Positions 18,432 to 27,205 are shown, counted from the stretch's first letter. The stretch: 64,000 nt of DNA from Sphingomonas sp. AOB5 (GCF_029433115.1 NZ_JARNTV010000013.1:1-64000); one strand, 5' to 3'. Notes: a model not told the origin generated them from the letters alone. Numbers and translations are program-made.

Positions 18432-19010
18432 TCAAGCCGGATCATGCTCCTCGAATCCTGGCTGCAGCGCGCGCGACAGTTCGCGCATCCGTCCGTAATC
18501 AGCCTCCAGATAGCCATCCTCGACGAAGAAGGCGCCATCGCGGAACGAGGCTTCGATCACTTCCATCATCGCCGCCAGATTCTCGAACTCGACCAGATGG
18601 TCCGGTTCACCGGCCAGGAAGCCCAGCACCGCGCCGAAATCCGGGGATGACCGGTCACAGATCACGACATAGAAATCGCCGCCGCCGCTCGCGAACACCG
18701 GGAACCAGCCGCGCTGCCATTCCTCGTCGTCCGCGATCGACGCATAGGTCTCCGCCGCGCCCGCAAAGCTCAGCCAATAATAGCCGGGGAAGAACAGCAC
18801 CTCGTCGATCGTCGCATCGTCCGGCCCCTCCAGCCCGTCCGAACAGGCATAGAGCGCCGCGAGATAGGGTGGCAGATCGAGGCCGAACGCGGCAAAGGCC
18901 TGCTCGATGCTTGCCTGCGCCACCCCATCCTGCCGCGCCGTCGCGACCCCCCTGCCCAGCCGCTCCAGCGCCGAAAATATCCCGTCTACCGATACGCGTA
19001 CGCCGTCCAT
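18432..19010 (-). CDS. SMI1/KNR4 (SUKH)-family protein
   Basis: A 192-residue protein with the SUKH layout: LPPYLAALYACSDGL near residue 50, the FFPGYYWLSF and WFPVFASGGGDFYVV strands, GAVLGFLAGEPDH and a C-terminal FENLAAMMEVI helix. Many SUKH proteins are immunity proteins against contact-dependent or polymorphic toxins, while others have housekeeping roles. No toxin gene is adjacent, so it is either an orphan immunity gene or a non-immunity member. ATG 19008-19010 has GGAGG 7 bases upstream; the GTG three bases earlier is less well placed. It faces tRNA-Leu tail to tail. Confidence 0.75.
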   Translation of the reverse strand: MDGVRVSVDGIFSALERLGRGVATARQDGVAQASIEQAFAAFGLDLPPYLAALYACSDGLEGPDDATIDEVLFFPGYYWLSFAGAAETYASIADDEEWQRGWFPVFASGGGDFYVVICDRSSPDFGAVLGFLAGEPDHLVEFENLAAMMEVIEASFRDGAFFVEDGYLEADYGRMRELSRALQPGFEEHDPA

Positions 19011-19080
19011 CACTGCGCCTCCCCGAAACAGGAGATGGACTTAGAACAAGATAGTGCGAGGTGGAATCACCTCCGTCCCC

Positions 19081-19151
19081 GTTCGTTTCGAGCGAAGTCG
19101 AGAAACCGCTCCGTGCCTCATCCATGTTTCTCGACTTCGCTCGAAACGAAC
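19081..19151. repeat. Palindromic intergenic repeat, 26-bp perfect arms
   Basis: Left arm 19081-19106 (beginning GTTCGTTTCGAGCGAAG) is the exact reverse complement of 19126-19151, with a 19-base loop. It sits in the 254-bp gap between the SUKH gene and the binding-protein gene. The form (core TCGAGCGAAGTCGA) resembles REP/BIME-like dispersed repeats seen in sphingomonads. It could end transcription on either strand. Confidence 0.85.
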
Positions 19152-19264
19152 GGCTCAAGGTAAGGTCATCGGGCGCTGGCGCGAACCATGAACGCCGTCC
19201 ATCGGGGTTGGCAGCGCATCGCCGGGGCCATACACCGGCCCTGCGCCACCAACCGGAATCCCGC

Positions 19265-20722
19265 ATGATCCGCCGCTTCATCCCCCTTATCCTCGCGCTC
19301 GCGCTGGCGGCGTGCGAAGGCGGGCGCGTGGCGGATGCGCCGATCGTGGTGAGTGCGATCGGCAGCGAAGCGGGGATCGCCGATCCGGATACCGGCCCGC
19401 TGGAAATGCCCGACCGGCTGCTGATGGCCGCAACCGCGCAGGGACTGGTCCAGTTCGATGGCGCCGGCCAGATCGAGCCGGGCCTGGCCGAGCGCTGGAC
19501 CGTCGCAGATGATGGCCGCAGCTATATCTTCCGGCTGAAGGATGCGGTGTGGGCCAATGGCCAGCCGGTCACCGCCGAACAGGTCATCCGCATCCTGCGC
19601 CGCGCGACCCAGCCGGGCAGCCGCAATCCGCTCGCGCCCTTCCTCGTGGTGATCGACGAGATCGTCGAAATGACGCCGCAGGTGATCGAGGTGCGGCTCA
19701 GCAATCCACGCCCGGACCTGCTCAAACTGTTCGCCCAGCCCGAGCTGGCGATCTTCCGTACCGGCCCCGCCATCGGCACCGGCCCGCTTGCCGCCGAACG
19801 ACAGGGCGACGCGCTGCTGCTCGGCCCCGCCACCGATCCGGCGCATGTCGCGGTGGACACCGATGCCGCGCCGCGCCGCATCCAGCATATCGTGTTGCGC
19901 GGCGAGCGCGCCGCGGTCGCGGTCGGCCGGTTCCGCGCGGGCAAGGTCGATGCGATCATCGGCGGCACCTTTGCCGACTGGCCGATCCTGCAGGTCATCG
20001 CCCCGCCACAGGAGCGGGTGAAGATCGATCCCGCGCTCGGCCTGTTCGGCCTCGCCATCGTCTCGCGCGAAGGCTTCCTCGCCGATCCCGCCAATCGCGG
20101 CGCGCTGGCCATGGCGATCGATCGCGCCGCGCTGACCCAGGCCTTCCACCCCGACTGGCAGCCGGTCGAGACCCTGCTGCCGCTCCAGCTCGATTCCGCC
20201 GCCGCCCCTGCCCAGCCGCTCTGGGTCGGCCGTCCGGCGGCCGAACGCGGTGCCGCGGCGCGGCGTCAGGTCGAAACGTGGCGGATCGCGCATCCCGGCA
20301 AGATCCGCCTGCGCATCGCCCTCCCCCCCGGCCCGGGATCGACCCTGCTCTGGGCAAAGCTCGCCCAGGCGATGCTCGACATCAACATCGTCCCCCGCCG
20401 CGTGGGGCTGGACGAGGATGCCGATATCCGCCTTATCGACGCAGTGGCGCCCTATGACAGCGGCCGCTGGTTCCTCGTCACTGCCTGCCGCCTGTGCTCA
20501 CCTGAGGCGATGGCGGCGATCGAGGCGGCGCGCGAAGCACCCGATCTGGCCAGCCGCGCCCAGCGCATCGCGGAGGCCGACATCGCCCTCAGCGCCGACG
20601 TCGCGTATATCCCTATCGCCCAGCCCTTTCGTTGGGCTATCGTAACGGCGCGCCTCAATGGCTGGCAGGGGAACACACGGGCGTGGCACCCGTTGAACCA
20701 CCTGCGCAACGAAAGCGAGTAA
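19265..20722 (+). CDS. Peptide/nickel-type (SBP_bac_5) substrate-binding lipoprotein
   Basis: A 485-residue lipoprotein (MIRRFIPLILALALAAC, modified Cys17) resembling the extracytoplasmic binding proteins of oligopeptide ABC systems: LAERWTVADDGRSYIFRLKDAVWANGQPVTAEQVI is the usual N-terminal signature in shorter blocks (LAERWTV, FRLKDAVWANG), and a C-terminal domain rich in Trp/Arg closes the lobe. No permease or ATPase gene is adjacent, so it either works with a distant transporter or has another role such as sensing. Four bases separate it from the DUF4112 gene. Confidence 0.8.
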   Translation: MIRRFIPLILALALAACEGGRVADAPIVVSAIGSEAGIADPDTGPLEMPDRLLMAATAQGLVQFDGAGQIEPGLAERWTVADDGRSYIFRLKDAVWANGQPVTAEQVIRILRRATQPGSRNPLAPFLVVIDEIVEMTPQVIEVRLSNPRPDLLKLFAQPELAIFRTGPAIGTGPLAAERQGDALLLGPATDPAHVAVDTDAAPRRIQHIVLRGERAAVAVGRFRAGKVDAIIGGTFADWPILQVIAPPQERVKIDPALGLFGLAIVSREGFLADPANRGALAMAIDRAALTQAFHPDWQPVETLLPLQLDSAAAPAQPLWVGRPAAERGAAARRQVETWRIAHPGKIRLRIALPPGPGSTLLWAKLAQAMLDINIVPRRVGLDEDADIRLIDAVAPYDSGRWFLVTACRLCSPEAMAAIEAAREAPDLASRAQRIAEADIALSADVAYIPIAQPFRWAIVTARLNGWQGNTRAWHPLNHLRNESE

Positions 20723-20726
20723 GGCT

Positions 20727-21146
20727 ATGGCCAAGACCACGCGAATGGCATCGGCACCGATCGGCAAGGGGATATTGGGCAAGGAAGCGTCCGCCGTCCG
20801 CCAGCGGGTCGAGGCGATGGAAAAGCTGATGGAGGGGATGCTCCACATCCCAGGCACCAACCAGAAGGTCGGGCTGGACGTGATCCTCAGCATCCTGCCG
20901 TTCGGCGGCACCACCCTCGCCGCGGTGATGGGTGCCTATATGGTCTGGGAAGCGCGCAACCTGAACATGTCGAAGTCCGCGGTGATGCGGATGCTCGGCA
21001 ATGTCGGGTTCGATTGGCTGCTGGGGCTCGTGCCGTTCGTCGGCGTGATCCCCGATTTCTTCTTCCGCTCGAACTCGCGCAACCTGCGCATCATCCGCCG
21101 CCACCTCGACAAGCACCACCCGGCAACCGCGACGATCAATCAGTGA
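20727..21146 (+). CDS. DUF4112 membrane protein
   Basis: A 139-residue protein with the DUF4112 core: a basic N-terminal helix (VEAMEKLMEGM), IPGTNQKVGLDVILSILPFGG, a first membrane helix (TTLAAVMGAYMVW), then GNVGFDWLLGLVPFVGVIPDFFFRSNSRN, here split over a second helix pair. Function unknown in this family. It follows the binding-protein gene closely and probably shares its transcript. Confidence 0.82.
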   Translation: MAKTTRMASAPIGKGILGKEASAVRQRVEAMEKLMEGMLHIPGTNQKVGLDVILSILPFGGTTLAAVMGAYMVWEARNLNMSKSAVMRMLGNVGFDWLLGLVPFVGVIPDFFFRSNSRNLRIIRRHLDKHHPATATINQ

Positions 21147-21150
21147 GATT

Positions 21151-21272
21151 ATCCTCCCCCGCCAGGGGGAGGTGTCAGCGCAGCTGACGGAGGGGGAGGA
21201 TTCCAGAACGGAGGTTGGGGAGTCCTCCCCCTCCGTCGCCTCCGGCGCCACCTCCCCCTTGCGGGGGAGGAT
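21151..21272. repeat. Compound palindromic repeat (CCTCCCCC family), copy 1
   Basis: Two inverted units: 21151-21201 (ATCCTCCCCCGCC through GGGGGAGGAT) and 21223-21272, each able to fold on itself, with arms of the type TCCTCCCCC/GGGGGAGGA and an inner GTCAGC/GCTGAC dyad. It lies between the convergent DUF4112 and RNase T2 genes. A related element lies at 25949-26075. Confidence 0.8.
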
Positions 21273-21277
21273 TTGAG

Positions 21278-21997
21278 CTAGCGCCCCCCGCGCCAGATCT
21301 TCAGCTGCGTCCCGTCGGGCGCGCCCCCGCTGCCCGTGCGGCAGGTACGCCAGCGATAGCGCGTGTCGAGGCACAGCCACAATTCGTCGAGCCAGCCCTG
21401 CCGTGTCACCGTCACGCGGATCGCGCTTTCGGGCAGGCCGGGATTCACAGCGACCAGCTGCTTCTTGAACTGTCCCACGGTCAGCGGACGTCGGGAAAGC
21501 GCCATCATGTCCGGATAGCGCAGCGTCCCGTACAGCTGCCGCGCCTGCCGGAAATAACCGTCCACGGTCACGTCCATGCAGGTGCCGTGCTTGGCCCATT
21601 CGTGCTGGATCAGCTGCGCGTCCGGCGTCGCACACATCGTCTCGCGCACCACCTTGGGCGGCACGATGCTGGCACTGTCGCAATATTGCGGCCATTCGCG
21701 GCCCGCTCCATCGGGCCACAGCCCATGCAGGGTAAAGCCGAACCGGTTGCCGCTGGCGCATTGGAAGCGATTGTCCGGATCCTGCCGGTTCGCGCGGCAA
21801 TAACCGGGGCTCCAGGTCAGCGCGAGCGTGTAGGACGCGATCGGCACCACCCGCCGCGGCTCGCGCTCGCTCAGCAGGTCCGGCCGCGGCACCGGTGGCG
21901 TACCCGGCGCGCGGCACATCAGCGCCTGCGCCGAAGCGATGCCAGGGGTCAGCGCGATCAGCATCGCGGCCAGACGGGCGGTCAGATGCTTTCTCAT
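21278..21997 (-). CDS. Ribonuclease T2 family protein, secreted
   Basis: A 239-residue protein with a signal peptide ending around GIASAQA. Both catalytic segments are present: CAS1 as FTLHGLWPDG and CAS2 as HEWAKHGTC, providing the two His and Glu of RNase T2. Cys residues flank them as in family disulfides. It should cleave RNA in the periplasm or medium through 2',3'-cyclic phosphate products. Its ATG shares bases with the nadC stop (ATGA), so it is translated from the nadC message. Confidence 0.92.
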   Translation of the reverse strand: MRKHLTARLAAMLIALTPGIASAQALMCRAPGTPPVPRPDLLSEREPRRVVPIASYTLALTWSPGYCRANRQDPDNRFQCASGNRFGFTLHGLWPDGAGREWPQYCDSASIVPPKVVRETMCATPDAQLIQHEWAKHGTCMDVTVDGYFRQARQLYGTLRYPDMMALSRRPLTVGQFKKQLVAVNPGLPESAIRVTVTRQGWLDELWLCLDTRYRWRTCRTGSGGAPDGTQLKIWRGGR

Positions 21998-22839
21998 ATC
22001 GCGGCGAAATCCAGTCCGACGTCCGCCGCCGGGGCGGACTGGGTCAGGCGGCCGACGCTGACATAGGTCACGCCGCTCTCGGCAATCGCGCGGATCGTAT
22101 CGAGCCGCACCCCGCCCGAAGCCTCGGTCGGCACCCGCCCGCCAACCAGCGCGACGGCCTCACGCAACGTGTCCGGCCCCATATTGTCGAGCAGCAGATG
22201 CGTCGCGCCGGCCTCCAGCGCGGGCGCGATCTGGTCGATCCGGTCGACCTCCACGATGATGCTGGCGATCCCCGCATCTACCGCACGGCGCACCGCTTCG
22301 CCGACCGATCCGGCGACCGCGACATGATTGTCCTTGATCATCGCCGCATCCCACAGGCCCATGCGATGATTGGTCGCCCCGCCCATCCGCGTCGCATACT
22401 TCTCCAACACGCGCAGCCCGGGCAGCGTCTTGCGCGTATCCAGCAGGGTCGCGCCGCTCCCCGCAATCGCGTCGACATAGCTCCGCGTCATCGTCGCGAT
22501 GCCCGAGAGATGCTGGACGGTGTTCAGCGCCGAACGCTCCGCGGTCAGCATCGCCCGTGCCCGCCCGCGCAGCCGCAACAGGTCGCTCCCCGCCGCCACC
22601 CGGTCGCCATCCTCCGCCAGCCGCTCGATCTCCACCTGCGGATCCAGCGTGCGGAAAAAGGCCTCGGCGATCGGCAGCCCCGCCACCACGATGGCGTCGC
22701 GACTGTCCATCACCCCACGGAACACCGCATCGGCCGGGATCACCGCGGCGGAGGTGATGTCCCCCACCCCGCCCAGATCCTCGGCAAGCGTGGCGGCGAC
22801 GAAGGCGTCGAGATCGAACCGGTCGAGCGTGAAAGTCAT
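21994..22839 (-). CDS. nadC: Quinolinate phosphoribosyltransferase (decarboxylating)
   Basis: Forms nicotinate mononucleotide from quinolinate and PRPP in de novo NAD synthesis. The 281-residue protein shows ALNTVQHLSGIAT, LDTRKTLPGLR, KYATRMGGATNHRMGL, DNHVAVAG, EVDRIDQ and EASGGVRLDTIRAIAESGVTYVSVGRLT in divided blocks, all the active-site loops of NadC. ATG 22837-22839 is chosen; an upstream Met (23022) would add an unrelated repeat-derived peptide. nadA lies 5 kb away in this window; nadB is not seen. Confidence 0.95.
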   Translation of the reverse strand: MTFTLDRFDLDAFVAATLAEDLGGVGDITSAAVIPADAVFRGVMDSRDAIVVAGLPIAEAFFRTLDPQVEIERLAEDGDRVAAGSDLLRLRGRARAMLTAERSALNTVQHLSGIATMTRSYVDAIAGSGATLLDTRKTLPGLRVLEKYATRMGGATNHRMGLWDAAMIKDNHVAVAGSVGEAVRRAVDAGIASIIVEVDRIDQIAPALEAGATHLLLDNMGPDTLREAVALVGGRVPTEASGGVRLDTIRAIAESGVTYVSVGRLTQSAPAADVGLDFAAI

Positions 22840-23191
22840 GACCAGCGCCCTAGCCCACGACGTGTCCCCGCGAAAGCGGCAGCAAGCTGTGCTCCGGCGA
22901 AGGCCGGAGCGTTGGCAACCACGCATTCCCTTTCCGGCGCTCCGGCCTTCGCCGGAGCACCACAACGCTTCTTGGATGGATCGGCTTGCAATGTTGGATT
23001 TCCCCTGCTCCTCACGCGCCAATGATTATACTCGCAGTCCCTCGCGCGGACGCGCGCGGGCAGGCGGGCGCATACGCACGCGATGCCAGTGCGACATTTG
23101 TGACCTTTGGCGGAAATCCGCCGTTTTTGGCCCCTCCCGCCGGCGCGAATCCCGCGCTAGGCTGAGTACAGACAAAGATCGGGAGTTCCCC
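22840..23191. promoter_or_regulatory. 352-bp divergent intergenic region (nadC / DUF885) with repeats
   Basis: No gene. From left: the palindrome described separately (22889-22960), a 22-base motif at 22990-23011 (AATGTTGGATTTC...) that recurs at 26096, and the palindromic GCGGAAATCCGC box at 23110-23127 that recurs identically at 27206-27223. GGGAG at 23181-23185 is the ribosome site of the next gene. Promoters of nadC and the DUF885 gene must lie here. Confidence 0.5.
22889..22960. repeat. Palindromic intergenic repeat, 23-bp perfect arms
   Basis: Arm 22889-22911 (GTGCTCCGGCGAAGGCCGGA...) is the exact reverse complement of 22938-22960, with a 26-base loop. The CTCCGGCGAAGGCCGGAG core is typical of dispersed repeats in Sphingomonas genomes (from memory, not searched). 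Confidence 0.85.
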
Positions 23192-24973
23192 ATGCGCCTC
23201 ATCGCCGCCGCCCTGCTCGCCACTGCCGCGTTCGCGACCGCGTCCGCGCCGCTCCGCTCGGAACAGGCGGCGACCAATCCAGCCGAGACCGCCTTTGCGG
23301 CGCTGGCCAAGAAATATATCGACGGCCTCGCCCGTCTCTCGCCCACCTATGCGACGGTACTGGGCAACCACGCCTATGACGGCAATTTGCCCGACATCAC
23401 CGAGGCCGGGCGCAAACAGGCCGCAGCGTTCGACCGCGCACTGCTCGCCGAACTCGGCCGGATCGATCGCAAGAAGCTCAGCCCGGACAGTCAGGTCGAT
23501 GCCGCGCTGCTTGAGAACGCCCTGAAATATGATCTCTGGCAACTCGAGGAGCTTCAGAATTGGGCATGGGACGCGCAGATCTACAACGATATCGCCGGCG
23601 GCTCGCTCTACGGCCTCGCCGCGCGCGACTTCGCGCCGTGGAGTGAGCGTCTGAAATCGGCCACGTCGCGGATGGAAAAGCTCCCCGCCTTGCTCGCCGA
23701 CACCCGCAAGCAGCTCGTGCCCACCCGCGTGCCTCTGGTCTTCGCCCAGACCGTCTCGCGCCAGAATGGCGGCATCGTCGAGATCGCCGAGTCGATGCTT
23801 GCCCCGCACAAGGGCGATCTGAACGCCGCCGATCAGGCGCGCTTCGACAAGGCGCTTGCAGGCCTGAAGGTCGCCGTCGCCGAGCATCAGAAATGGATCG
23901 ACGAGGTGCTGGTGCCGAATGCCAAGGGCGAGTTCCGCCTCGGTGCCGAACGCTATGACCAGAAGATGCGCTTCGCCCTGCTTTCGAACATGACCCGCAC
24001 CGAGCTGAAGGCCAAGGCCGAACAGGCGGCGAAGGATATCCGCGTCGAGATGTACGGTCTCGCGAAGCAGGTGCTGGCGGGCAAGCCCGGCGCGCCCGAA
24101 CTGCCCGACAATCCCACCGCCGATCAGCAGCAAAAGGCGATCGAGGCCGCGCTCGAGCTCAGCTACGCCCAGCGCCCGCCGCGCACCGAGCTGATGGACA
24201 AGGCCAAGGCCACGCTGGCCGAAGCTACGGCCTTCGTCCGCGAAAAACAGCTGATGACCGTGCCGGATACGCCGGTGAAGATCATCACCATGCCCAAGTT
24301 CCAGCAGGGCTTCGCCGTCGCCTATTGCGACAGCCCCGGCGCGCTGGAGCGCAATCTCGACACCTTCTACGCCATCTCGCCCATCCCCGACGAATGGACC
24401 GACGAGCAGGCCACCTCGTTCCTGCGCGAATATAACAACTACATGATCCACGACCTGAGCATCCACGAAGCGATGCCGGGCCATTATCTCCAGATCGCGC
24501 ATTCGAACGGCAATCCGTCGGTGTTGCGCGCGGTGCTGGGATCGGGATCGTTCGTCGAAGGCTGGGCGGTCTATGCCGAAAGCCTGATGGCCGACGCCAA
24601 TTATCTGGACGGCGATCCGCTGTTCAAGATGACGGTGCTGAAGATGCGCCTGCGCTCGGTCACCAACACGCTGCTCGATATCGGCATCCAGACCGAGGGC
24701 ATGACCCGCGAACAGGCGATGGCGTTGATGACCAAGGGCGCCTTCCAGCAGGAGCGCGAAGCCGCGGGCAAATGGGTTCGCGCCAATCTCAGCTCCACCC
24801 AGCTACTCAGCTATTTCACCGGCTATGCCGAACATATCGCGCTGCGCGAGGAAGCGAAGAAGCGGCAGGGCGCCGCGTTCAACCTGAAGGCCTATAACGA
24901 CGCGGTGCTCAGCCATGGCTCGCCGCCCGCCAAATATGTCCGCGCGCTGATGTTCGGGCTGCCGATCGAGTGA
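23192..24973 (+). CDS. DUF885-family putative metal-dependent peptidase, exported
   Basis: A 593-residue protein with signal peptide MRLIAAALLATAAFATASA. The DUF885 hallmark SIHEAMPGHYLQ (a metal-binding HExxPGH-type motif) appears near residue 430, with EGWAVYAE some 30 residues later and the ending GSPPAKYVRALMFG typical of the family. DUF885 proteins are predicted zinc carboxypeptidase-like enzymes, and experimental roles are few. ATG 23192 follows GGGAG by six bases. The stop overlaps the dioxygenase start by four bases. Confidence 0.88.
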   Translation: MRLIAAALLATAAFATASAPLRSEQAATNPAETAFAALAKKYIDGLARLSPTYATVLGNHAYDGNLPDITEAGRKQAAAFDRALLAELGRIDRKKLSPDSQVDAALLENALKYDLWQLEELQNWAWDAQIYNDIAGGSLYGLAARDFAPWSERLKSATSRMEKLPALLADTRKQLVPTRVPLVFAQTVSRQNGGIVEIAESMLAPHKGDLNAADQARFDKALAGLKVAVAEHQKWIDEVLVPNAKGEFRLGAERYDQKMRFALLSNMTRTELKAKAEQAAKDIRVEMYGLAKQVLAGKPGAPELPDNPTADQQQKAIEAALELSYAQRPPRTELMDKAKATLAEATAFVREKQLMTVPDTPVKIITMPKFQQGFAVAYCDSPGALERNLDTFYAISPIPDEWTDEQATSFLREYNNYMIHDLSIHEAMPGHYLQIAHSNGNPSVLRAVLGSGSFVEGWAVYAESLMADANYLDGDPLFKMTVLKMRLRSVTNTLLDIGIQTEGMTREQAMALMTKGAFQQEREAAGKWVRANLSSTQLLSYFTGYAEHIALREEAKKRQGAAFNLKAYNDAVLSHGSPPAKYVRALMFGLPIE

Positions 24974-25944
24974 GCGGCACCGAACTGGTCCGCGGGCTTC
25001 GCGACTATTGGGAAAGCGCATCGGGGCGCGTCGCTCCCCGGCCGCTGACCAATGCCGATCGCGTGCGGCTCGACGTCCTCGGTCTCGGGCTGGGCCAGAC
25101 GATGCAGCAACTGATGCTGCAACGGCCGGACTATTCCGCCTTCGAAAGCTGGATTCTCGAAACCGCGGGCACACCCGATCCGCTCGCGGTGGCCCGCTTC
25201 CACGCATGGCTCGATGGCCTGCCGCCGCCGGAACCTGTCCGGGCAATGCTCGCCGAAATCGACGACGCCGGGCCCGCGCTGGATGCCGACGAAATGGCGC
25301 GCTGGGATCGTGACGGTTATGTGGTCCTGCGCAACGCGGTGACGCCCGAACAGGCCGCGGATGCCGCGGCTTTGGTCTGGCAAATCGCCAATGCCGATCC
25401 GGACGATCCATCCAGCTGGTACGCAACCGGCAATGGCAGCATCATGATCGAGCAGTTCCAGCACCCCGCCCAGACGGCGCTGCGCGCCTCGAAACGCATC
25501 CACAAGGCCTTTGCCCAACTCCACGGCACTGCGGACCTGTGGTGCCGGGTCGACCGGATGAGCTTCAGCCCGCCCTCGCGCCCCGGCAGCCCGCATGTCG
25601 GGCACCGCCTCCACTGGGATTGCAGCCTGGCCCTGCCGGTCACGTTCGAAACGCACGCCATCCTCTATCTCACCGACACGGCGGCGGATCAGGGTGCGCT
25701 TGAGGTCGTCCCCGGCTTCCACCGCCGCCTCGAATCCTGGCTCGAAGCGATCGGCGACGCCGACCCGCGCGAACAGGATATCAGCGAAGGCGCGATCACC
25801 GTCGCCGCCAATGCCGGCGATCTGGTCATCTGGCGCGAGGAAACGCCCCACGGCGCCAGCCCCAACCACGCCGCCGTGCCGCGGCTGGCGCAATATCTCT
25901 ATTACTATTCCGCCGACGCCGAGCCGAACCCGGTCTGGCGCTAG
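24970..25944 (+). CDS. Phytanoyl-CoA dioxygenase (PhyH)-family Fe(II)/2-oxoglutarate enzyme
   Basis: A 324-residue protein starting GTG within the DUF885 stop (GTGA). The iron triad is visible: H215 and D217 in LHWDCS, and distal H294 in EETPHGASPN, followed by the 2OG-binding Arg in AVPRLAQY. RDGYVVLRNAV is the family's N-terminal signature. The substrate cannot be read from sequence. The tight overlap with an exported peptidase-like protein is curious, because this enzyme has no signal peptide. Confidence 0.88.
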   Translation: MSGTELVRGLRDYWESASGRVAPRPLTNADRVRLDVLGLGLGQTMQQLMLQRPDYSAFESWILETAGTPDPLAVARFHAWLDGLPPPEPVRAMLAEIDDAGPALDADEMARWDRDGYVVLRNAVTPEQAADAAALVWQIANADPDDPSSWYATGNGSIMIEQFQHPAQTALRASKRIHKAFAQLHGTADLWCRVDRMSFSPPSRPGSPHVGHRLHWDCSLALPVTFETHAILYLTDTAADQGALEVVPGFHRRLESWLEAIGDADPREQDISEGAITVAANAGDLVIWREETPHGASPNHAAVPRLAQYLYYYSADAEPNPVWR

Positions 25945-25948
25945 TTCT

Positions 25949-26075
25949 AATCCTCCCCCGGAGGGGGGAGGGGGACCGCGAAGCGGTGGAGGGGTAATCT
26001 CCACGGACCACATCGCTCGCGGATAATACCCCTCCGTCAGCCTACGGCTGCCACCTCCCCCTCCGGGGGAGGATT
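25949..26075. repeat. Compound palindromic repeat (CCTCCCCC family), copy 2
   Basis: Outer arms AATCCTCCCCCGGAGGGGG and CCCCCTCCGGGGGAGGATT are inverted, with inner dyads CCGCGAAGCGG and GTCAGCCTACGGCTG. Same family as 21151-21272 but with a different middle. It lies between the convergent PhyH and HTH-regulator genes. Confidence 0.8.
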
Positions 26076-26167
26076 TGGAGGGTGTAATCCCTTGAAATGT
26101 TGGATTTCGCCTGCTCCGATCGCTGCGCAGAACCGCTCTTTGACAGTGTCGATCCGGATCGGACAAA

Positions 26168-27133
26168 TTAGGCGAACACCGTCAGCTCAGGCCGGCTGTC
26201 GGCATAGCAGAGTGCAGGCTGGTCGAAGCGAAATCCCCCCGTCGCCAGCCGCGCAAATATCTGTCGGGTATGGTCGGTGCTCGCGCGGCTGTCCTCCACC
26301 GCGCGGCCGTCGTTCAGCGTCGGCTCGGATACCAGCAGCCCGTTGGACTTGCGGATCAGCGCCCCGGCTTCGAGCAGCAGGTTCACCCGCCGCTGCGTCG
26401 TCGATGCGGGCAGCCCCAGCGCCCGCGCAACGACGCTCGCCGGCACCGGCGCCCGCATGCTTTCCGACGGCAGCCGGTTGAAGTCCGAATAATGGAGCGA
26501 GACCTTGCGGTCATAGGTGAAGGGACGCGCATTGGCGCACATGATCGTCGTCACGATCAGCAGGTCGAGCCAGCAGCTATAGCGCGGCGCATGGAACTCG
26601 AGGCCCGTCAGCAGGATATCGTGCGCCGCCACCAGCCCGGTGCGCCAGTCATAGGCAACCTGCGGCCGCGTTTCGGGCAAGGGCATGTCGAACCACACCA
26701 TGTCCTCCATCAGCCGCACCAGCACGTCGTGATGCATGCGGAACAGCGCGGCGATATCGGGCCGGTCGTGCACATCCGCGGGCACGATCACGCCCGCTGC
26801 GGTACGCAGGCATAGCCCGGCCCCGGTCAGCCCCTTCACATGCCGCCGCACCGTCTCGAACGGACGGGAGAGCGATGCGGCCAGCGCGTTGATGCTGATT
26901 CCCTTCGCAGTCCCCCGCTCGCCTGCCCCGGCATGCCCGTCGGACAGCTGGAACAGCGTCCCGCTATGCCGCGCGATCACCATGAACAGGATGGCGCGAT
27001 CCAGATCGCCGTCGAACACCCGCAGGCCATAGGCGGTCGCACTGGTCTGCATCTCGGCAAGCAGGCGCACCAGCAATCGCCCGCGATTGTAACGCGGCAA
27101 TTGCGATGCGGAGAGAGGCCTGACGTCGCTCAT
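26168..27133 (-). CDS. Transcriptional regulator with two winged-helix segments
   Basis: A 321-residue protein of no named family known to me. Two DNA-binding helix-turn-helix segments are visible: ISINALAASLSRPFETVRRH (about residues 85-105) followed by GAGLCLRTAAGVIVP, and VPASVVARALGLPASTTQRR (about 230-250) followed by EAGALIRKSNGLLV. Each looks like the recognition helix and wing of an MarR/IclR-like fold. ATG 27131-27133 is chosen; the track-length extension upstream would run into a repeated operator-like sequence. That repeat suggests autoregulation. Confidence 0.68.
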   Translation of the reverse strand: MSDVRPLSASQLPRYNRGRLLVRLLAEMQTSATAYGLRVFDGDLDRAILFMVIARHSGTLFQLSDGHAGAGERGTAKGISINALAASLSRPFETVRRHVKGLTGAGLCLRTAAGVIVPADVHDRPDIAALFRMHHDVLVRLMEDMVWFDMPLPETRPQVAYDWRTGLVAAHDILLTGLEFHAPRYSCWLDLLIVTTIMCANARPFTYDRKVSLHYSDFNRLPSESMRAPVPASVVARALGLPASTTQRRVNLLLEAGALIRKSNGLLVSEPTLNDGRAVEDSRASTDHTRQIFARLATGGFRFDQPALCYADSRPELTVFA

Positions 27134-27144
27134 CGCGCGCGACC

Positions 27145-27195
27145 ATGCCCGAAATGAGTATGCCCACAAGATGCGAATGCCCAGAATGAGTATCC
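27145..27195 (-). promoter_or_regulatory. Tandem 19-bp operator-like direct repeats before the HTH gene
   Basis: Read on the coding strand, GGATACTCATTCTGGGCAT (27177-27195) and GCATACTCATTTCGGGCAT (27145-27163) match at 16 of 19 positions. They begin 32 bp apart, about three helical turns, and end 12 bases before the start codon. This geometry fits a pair of repressor sites. Confidence 0.55.
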
Positions 27196-27205
27196 GCATT
27201 TTCTC

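Noticed and set aside
19081-19151. Insertion-sequence terminal repeats
   Set aside because: Arms enclose only 19 bases and no transposase is near.
21151-26075. CRISPR array from the GC-rich repeats
   Set aside because: Only two compound palindromes, with no regular repeat-spacer spacing and no cas genes.
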